Shown piece by piece: positions 51,686 through 55,611 of a stretch of DNA of 55,611 bases (within the stretch, counting starts at the first letter, position 1; every line of letters begins with the position of its first letter). Under the pieces are notes generated by a model, which had not been told where the DNA came from, ran no database searches, and was given only the letters and a program-made list of their open reading frames with translations. The DNA is from Leisingera sp. ANG-M1 (GTDB taxonomy: Bacteria > Pseudomonadota > Alphaproteobacteria > Rhodobacterales > Rhodobacteraceae), in NCBI RefSeq assembly GCF_000813745.1, contig NZ_JWLC01000025.1:195547-251157 (forward strand), read 5' to 3'. The translations under genes and the position numbers were made by a program.

Positions 51686-52750
51686 ATGATCTATACGACT
51701 GAGGGGCGCGGGCGGCTTTACGGGTCCGTCCTGGAGACCGTGGGCAATACGCCGGTGATCCGGCTGAACCGCATCGCGCCGGAGCATGTGACGGTCTATG
51801 TGAAGTTCGAGGCGTTCAATCCGGCGGGGTCGGTGAAGGACCGGCTGGCGCTGAACATCATCGAGGCGGCTGAGCGGGATGGGCGGCTGAAGCCGGGCCA
51901 GACCGTGGTGGAGGCGACCAGCGGCAACACCGGTATCGGGCTTGCCATGGTTTGCGCGGCCAAGGGCTATCCGCTGGTAATCACAATGCATGACGGCTTC
52001 TCGGTCGAACGGCGGCGGCTGATGCGGATGCTCGGCGCCAAGGTTGTGCTGACCCGCAAGGAGGACAAGGCCGTGGGCATGGTGGCCAAGGCGCGCGAGC
52101 TTGCTGAAGCGAACGGCTGGTTCCTGGCGCATCAGTTCGAGACCAAGGACAACGCCGATATTCACGAGGCGACCACCGCCCAAGAGATCCTCGGGGATTT
52201 TGAGGGTGAACAGCTGGATCATGTGGTGCTGGGGTATGGCACCGGCGGCACTGTGTCGGGCCTGGGTCGGGTGCTGAAGGATGCCCGCCCTGGCCTGAAG
52301 ATCACCCTTAGCGAGCCCGCGAACGCAGCGCTGGTGCAGTCGGGCACGGCGCAGGAGCGCAACGGCGCGGGTGAGCCAGCAGCGACCCATCCTGCCTTCA
52401 ACCCGCATCCGATTCAGGGCTGGACCCCGGACTTTATCCCGCTGGTTCTGCAGGAAGCGCTGGACCAGAGCTATTTCGATGGGCTGGAGCCGGTGAGCGG
52501 CGACGAGGCCGTTGCCTGGTCGAAGCGGCTAGCAGCGGAGGAAGGCATTCTGACCGGAATCTCCGGCGGGGCCAGCCTGGCGGCTGCGGTCAAAGTGGCC
52601 AAAGCTGCGCCGGAAGGCGCGGTGCTGCTGGCAGTGCTTCCGGATACCGGCGAGCGGTACCTGTCTACGCCGTTGTTCGATGGCATCCCTGCAGAGATGG
52701 ATGCGGAAGAGGCGGCGCTGTCGGCTTCGACACCGGGCTACCGGTATTGA
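51686..52750 (+). CDS. cysK: Cysteine synthase (O-acetylserine sulfhydrylase)
   Basis: A 354-residue PLP enzyme. The lysine is in NPAGSVKDRLALNIIEAAER, the substrate loop is VEATSGNTGIGLAMVCAAKG, and the phosphate loop is GYGTGGTVSGLGRVLKDARP with GISGGASLAAAVK later. It is longer than typical CysK by about 30 residues, with an extended C-terminal part. It makes cysteine from the CysE product O-acetylserine and sulfide. The MHDGFSVERRRLMRMLGAKV stretch departs from the usual MPETMSIERR. A CysK-like paralogue with another sulfur donor cannot be excluded. Confidence 0.9.
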   Translation: MIYTTEGRGRLYGSVLETVGNTPVIRLNRIAPEHVTVYVKFEAFNPAGSVKDRLALNIIEAAERDGRLKPGQTVVEATSGNTGIGLAMVCAAKGYPLVITMHDGFSVERRRLMRMLGAKVVLTRKEDKAVGMVAKARELAEANGWFLAHQFETKDNADIHEATTAQEILGDFEGEQLDHVVLGYGTGGTVSGLGRVLKDARPGLKITLSEPANAALVQSGTAQERNGAGEPAATHPAFNPHPIQGWTPDFIPLVLQEALDQSYFDGLEPVSGDEAVAWSKRLAAEEGILTGISGGASLAAAVKVAKAAPEGAVLLAVLPDTGERYLSTPLFDGIPAEMDAEEAALSASTPGYRY

Positions 52751-52877
52751 TCTGCTCTGGCGCACCGTTTCTGGCGGCGTACGGGCTGAAGCCGCAGCGC
52801 ATTTGAGTAATTAAGCAAAGAAGAAGGGGGCGCACGCTCCCTTGTTACCTTAATGGCGGTTATGAGCGCTTGAAAAG

Positions 52878-52907
52878 AAAAAGCCCCGGCTGCTGACCGG
52901 GGCTTTT
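52878..52907. terminator. Bidirectional terminator between cysK and pdhC
   Basis: AAAGCCCCGG (about 52880-52889) pairs with CCGGGGCTTT (52897-52906). A-rich sequence on the left and T residues on the right let it serve both converging genes. Confidence 0.9.
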
Positions 52908-52928
52908 GTGCGGGTTGGCGGCGGCGGT

Positions 52929-54257
52929 TCAGGCCAGCATCACCATCGGGTTTTCCAGGTTTTCGACGATGGCCTTCAACAGGTCCGCCCCCAGGGCGCC
53001 GTCGATCACGCGGTGGTCCACCGACATGGTGACGCTCATCACGGTGGCGACCTTCAGCTCGCCATCGGCGCCCACAACCGGCTTTTTGACGCCAGAGCCG
53101 ACCGCCAGGATGCCCGCATGCGGCGGGTTCACGATGGCGTCGAAGTTGTCGATGCCGAACATGCCGAGGTTTGAGATGGCGAAGCTGCCGCCCTGGTATT
53201 CATGCGGCGCCAGTTTGCGCTCGCGGGCGCGCGACGCCAGGTCTTTCATCTCAGACGACAGCGCCGAGAGCGATTTGGTATCGCTGTCCTGCAGGACGGG
53301 GGTGAACAAGCCGCCCTCGATGGCAACGGCGACGGCAACGTCGGAGGCTTTCATTTTCAGAACGCGGTCGCCGGCCCAGACGGCATTGGCATCCGGAACC
53401 GCCTGCAGTGCCAGGGCCACGGCCTTGATGATGAAATCGTTGACCGAGAGCTTCACGCCGCGGCCTTCCAGCTGCTTGTTCAGCTCAGCCCGGAACTTCA
53501 GCAGCGCATCCAGCTGGATGTCGCGGCGCAGGTAGAAATGCGGGATGGTCTGCTTGGCCTCGGTGAGGCGGGCTGCAATGGTCTTGCGCATGCCGTCCAG
53601 CGAGACTTCCTCGTAGTCGCGGCCTTCGTACATGCGGGCCACCATATCGGCCGAGGGGCCTGCGGCAGGCGCAGGCGCAGCCGCAGCGGCTGGGGCCTGG
53701 GCTGCTGCGGCAGGCGCAGCGGCAGGTGCTGCGGCAGCAGCAGCCTGCGGCTGGGCGTCGATGACGTCGGCTTTGACGATGCGGCCTTTGGGGCCAGAGC
53801 CTGTGATCGCGCTCAGGTCCAGGCCCTTGTCCGCAGCGATGCGGCGCGCCAGCGGCGAAGCGAAGATCCGGGTGCCATCGGATGCTGCCGGTGCCGCCGG
53901 GGCAGGGGCTGCCGCGGCAGGAGAGGGTGCGTGGGCGGGCCCCGGCTCTGCTGCTGCCGCGGCAGGCGATGCTGCTGCAGCAGCCGGAGCCGAGCCGATG
54001 TCATCAGCGCTTTCGCCGTCTTCCAGCAGCACCGCGATGGCGGTGTTGACCTTCACTCCTTCGGAGCCTTCGGCGATCAGGATCTTGCCGACCACGCCTT
54101 CGTCTACGGCTTCGAACTCCATGGTGGCCTTGTCGGTTTCAATTTCAGCAATCAAGTCGCCCGAGGAGACGGTATCGCCTTCCTTGACCAGCCATTTGGC
54201 CAGGGTGCCTTCCTCCATGGTGGGGGACAGGGCGGGCATCAGGATTTCGGTGGGCAT
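52929..54257 (-). CDS. pdhC: Pyruvate dehydrogenase E2, dihydrolipoamide acetyltransferase
   Basis: A 442-residue E2. One lipoyl domain (about 1-80, lipoyl Lys in [18 protein letters not shown]) is followed by a long Ala/Pro linker, a peripheral subunit-binding domain ([17 protein letters not shown]), a second Ala/Pro linker and the catalytic core ending at [16 protein letters not shown], where the active His and Asp lie. It transfers the acetyl group to CoA in the PDH complex. The ATG at 54257 has GAGGAG upstream. It follows the small unknown gene by 1 base. Confidence 0.97.
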   Translation of the reverse strand: MPTEILMPALSPTMEEGTLAKWLVKEGDTVSSGDLIAEIETDKATMEFEAVDEGVVGKILIAEGSEGVKVNTAIAVLLEDGESADDIGSAPAAAAASPAAAAAEPGPAHAPSPAAAAPAPAAPAASDGTRIFASPLARRIAADKGLDLSAITGSGPKGRIVKADVIDAQPQAAAAAAPAAAPAAAAQAPAAAAAPAPAAGPSADMVARMYEGRDYEEVSLDGMRKTIAARLTEAKQTIPHFYLRRDIQLDALLKFRAELNKQLEGRGVKLSVNDFIIKAVALALQAVPDANAVWAGDRVLKMKASDVAVAVAIEGGLFTPVLQDSDTKSLSALSSEMKDLASRARERKLAPHEYQGGSFAISNLGMFGIDNFDAIVNPPHAGILAVGSGVKKPVVGADGELKVATVMSVTMSVDHRVIDGALGADLLKAIVENLENPMVMLA

Positions 54258-54258
54258 C

Positions 54259-54519
54259 TCAGCGCTCCTCAATCAGTATAATTTGGTCATAGGGCGCCTT
54301 GGGGCGCTTGCTGCCGCGGGCCAGCAGGGTGATCGCGGCTTCGATCTTGGCTTTGTGTTCCGCCATCCAGACATAGGCGTCCTGATGGGAGGGCCGCGAT
54401 CCGATCAGCCTTGTGTCTGCTGCGAGACGTTCGGGAACCAGTGCCTTGACTGTTCGCCCGTCGACTTGCAGTTCGACGCGGTAGCATTCGGTTTCGGGAT
54501 CGCGGCCCCTGATCTCCAT
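54259..54519 (-). CDS. Small unknown protein between pdhB and pdhC
   Basis: An 86-residue protein beginning [20 protein letters not shown] and ending [15 protein letters not shown]. It sits between E1 beta and E2 in the same operon, with gaps of 8 and 1 bases, so it is coexpressed with the PDH complex. No family is recognised with certainty; it may be a regulatory or assembly partner, which is inference from position. Confidence 0.65.
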   Translation of the reverse strand: MEIRGRDPETECYRVELQVDGRTVKALVPERLAADTRLIGSRPSHQDAYVWMAEHKAKIEAAITLLARGSKRPKAPYDQIILIEER

Positions 54520-54527
54520 CTCTGCCT

Positions 54528-55611
54528 CTAGCGGTAAGTCACTTGCTTAACTGCCGCGACCACCTCATCCGTGGTGATCAGCGCGTGGCGTTCCAGGTTG
54601 GCGGCATAGGGCATCGGCACGTCCTTGCCGGTGCAGACCGCAACCGGCGCGTCCAGGTAGTCAAACGCGTCGCGCTGCACTTCCGAGGCGATGTAGCTGC
54701 CGACGGAGCCTTGCGGCCAGCCTTCCTCGACGGTGACGAGGCGGTTGGTCTTCTGCACCGAGGCGATCACCGTGGGCAGGTCCATGGGCCTGAGCGTCCG
54801 CAGGTCGATGACCTCGGCGCTGATGCCTTCCTCCGCCAGCTTGTCCGCTGCTTCCAGCGCATACTGCATGCCGATGCCGAAGGAGACGATGGTCACGTCC
54901 GAACCTTCGCGCCAGATGCGGGCCTTGCCGAAGGGCACGGTGTAGTCGTCCAGCTTGGGAACGTCGAAGGCGCGGCCGTAGAGGATTTCGTTCTCCAGGA
55001 AGATGACCGGGTTATTGTCGCGGATCGCGGTCTTCATCAGGCCCTTGGCGTCGGACGCTGAGTAAGGCATCGCCACTTTCAGGCCCGGGATCTGCATGTA
55101 CCAGGCGGCATAGTCCTGCGAGTGCTGGGCGCCGACGCGGGCAGCGGCGCCGTTGGGGCCGCGGAACACCATCGGTGCGCCCATCTGGCCGCCGGACATA
55201 TAGAGCGTCTTGGCGGCCGAGTTGATGATGTGGTCGATCGCCTGCATGGCGAAGTTGAAGGTCATGAACTCGACAACCGGGCGCAGACCGCCAAAGGCAG
55301 CGCCTGTGGCGATGCCGGCAAAGCCGTGCTCGGTGATTGGGGTGTCGATCACCCGCTTGGAGCCGAATTCGTCCAGCAGGCCCTGGGAGACCTTGTAGGC
55401 GCCCTGGTATTCGGCAACTTCTTCACCCATCAGGAAGACGTCTTCGTCGCGGCGCATTTCCTCGGCCATGGCGTCGCGCAGGGCTTCGCGGACCGTGGTC
55501 TGCACCATTTCGGTGCCTTCCGGGTAATCGGGTTCAAGGTCCACAGCCAGTGCCGCGGGGGCTGCGGCAGCAGCGGCGGGGGCTGCGGGCGCCGAAGGCG
55601 CCTCTGCCTCC
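54528..55611 (-). CDS. pdhB: Pyruvate dehydrogenase E1 component, beta subunit (partial)
   Basis: At least 361 residues; the start is beyond the window. The E1 beta core runs from [20 protein letters not shown] through [40 protein letters not shown] and [20 protein letters not shown]. The upstream in-frame sequence at the edge ([20 protein letters not shown]) is an Ala/Pro linker, which points to an N-terminal lipoyl domain off the edge, as known in alphaproteobacterial PdhB. It makes the thiamine-dependent E1 with the alpha subunit, presumably encoded just outside. The in-frame ATG at 55544 is probably internal. Confidence 0.95.
   Translation of the reverse strand, partial: EAEAPSAPAAPAAAAAAPAALAVDLEPDYPEGTEMVQTTVREALRDAMAEEMRRDEDVFLMGEEVAEYQGAYKVSQGLLDEFGSKRVIDTPITEHGFAGIATGAAFGGLRPVVEFMTFNFAMQAIDHIINSAAKTLYMSGGQMGAPMVFRGPNGAAARVGAQHSQDYAAWYMQIPGLKVAMPYSASDAKGLMKTAIRDNNPVIFLENEILYGRAFDVPKLDDYTVPFGKARIWREGSDVTIVSFGIGMQYALEAADKLAEEGISAEVIDLRTLRPMDLPTVIASVQKTNRLVTVEEGWPQGSVGSYIASEVQRDAFDYLDAPVAVCTGKDVPMPYAANLERHALITTDEVVAAVKQVTYR

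Noticed and set aside
53202-54281. 359-residue Cys/Arg/Gly-rich open frame on the plus strand
   Set aside because: Antisense to the Ala/Pro linkers of pdhC; the composition is explained by reverse-complemented GCN/CCN codons.

Overview
The window reads as a chromosomal segment of a marine Roseobacter-group alphaproteobacterium (Rhodobacterales; a Leisingera/Phaeobacter/Ruegeria-like genome is my inference). The grounds are high GC with GC-rich third codon positions, an exact DMSP lyase DddP, a full Rhodobacterales-type gene transfer agent (GTA) cluster, a roseobacter-style pyruvate dehydrogenase cluster with a probable lipoyl-fused E1 beta, and a C-terminal-Phe porin. There is one tRNA, and I saw no rRNA, CRISPR, integrase or transposase.

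Layout. 1-9.2 kb: accessory and metabolic genes: an alpha/beta hydrolase-OsmC fusion, a NUDIX protein, DddP divergent from a heme-dependent N-demethylase-like protein, a small MltB-type transglycosylase, a YegD-like Hsp70, and a large peptidoglycan-binding-like/Cys-His protein. 9.3-13.4 kb: nitrogen control (glnB-glnA), the bifunctional NAD(P)HX repair enzyme Nnr and a Hint-domain protein. 13.7-19.6 kb: tRNA-Leu(UAG), a porin, trigger factor, an HTTM membrane protein pair and a lytic transglycosylase lipoprotein. 20-28 kb: a glycine-zipper lipoprotein, a B12-binding mutase-like protein, the rpsF-rpsR-rplI operon, two YceI-domain proteins (one fused to cytochrome b561) and a GNAT acetyltransferase. 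28.2-35.6 kb: the fatty-acid set fabD-fabG-acpP...fabF-mltG, interrupted by a divergent HisA paralogue, a membrane PilZ protein and a structured 620-bp intergenic region. 35.7-50.4 kb: the GTA cluster in order (g1 TerS, g2 TerL, g3 portal, g3.5, g4 protease, g5 capsid, g6-g9 connectors and tail tube, g10, g10.1, g11 tape measure, g12-g15 baseplate/fibre), followed by a DUF7742-like gene. 50.5-52.8 kb: cysE and a cysteine synthase. 52.9-55.6 kb: pyruvate dehydrogenase E2, a small unknown protein and E1 beta, which runs off the window.

How it works together. The GTA genes look intact and lie behind a near-consensus promoter. A palindrome sits beside the -35 box, a terminator-like hairpin lies in the leader, and a strong terminator lies between g2 and g3. 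This suggests (inference) that RNA polymerase must be licensed through these points before capsid and tail genes are expressed. The capsid gene also appears to lack a normal start codon at its best ribosome-binding position. Other points worth attention are a dispersed palindromic repeat family with one cloverleaf-like copy, a second repeat whose copy is read in frame inside nnr, a minus-strand small-RNA candidate upstream of fabF, and three enzyme-like proteins of uncertain role (HisA-like, B12-mutase-like, Cys-His protein).
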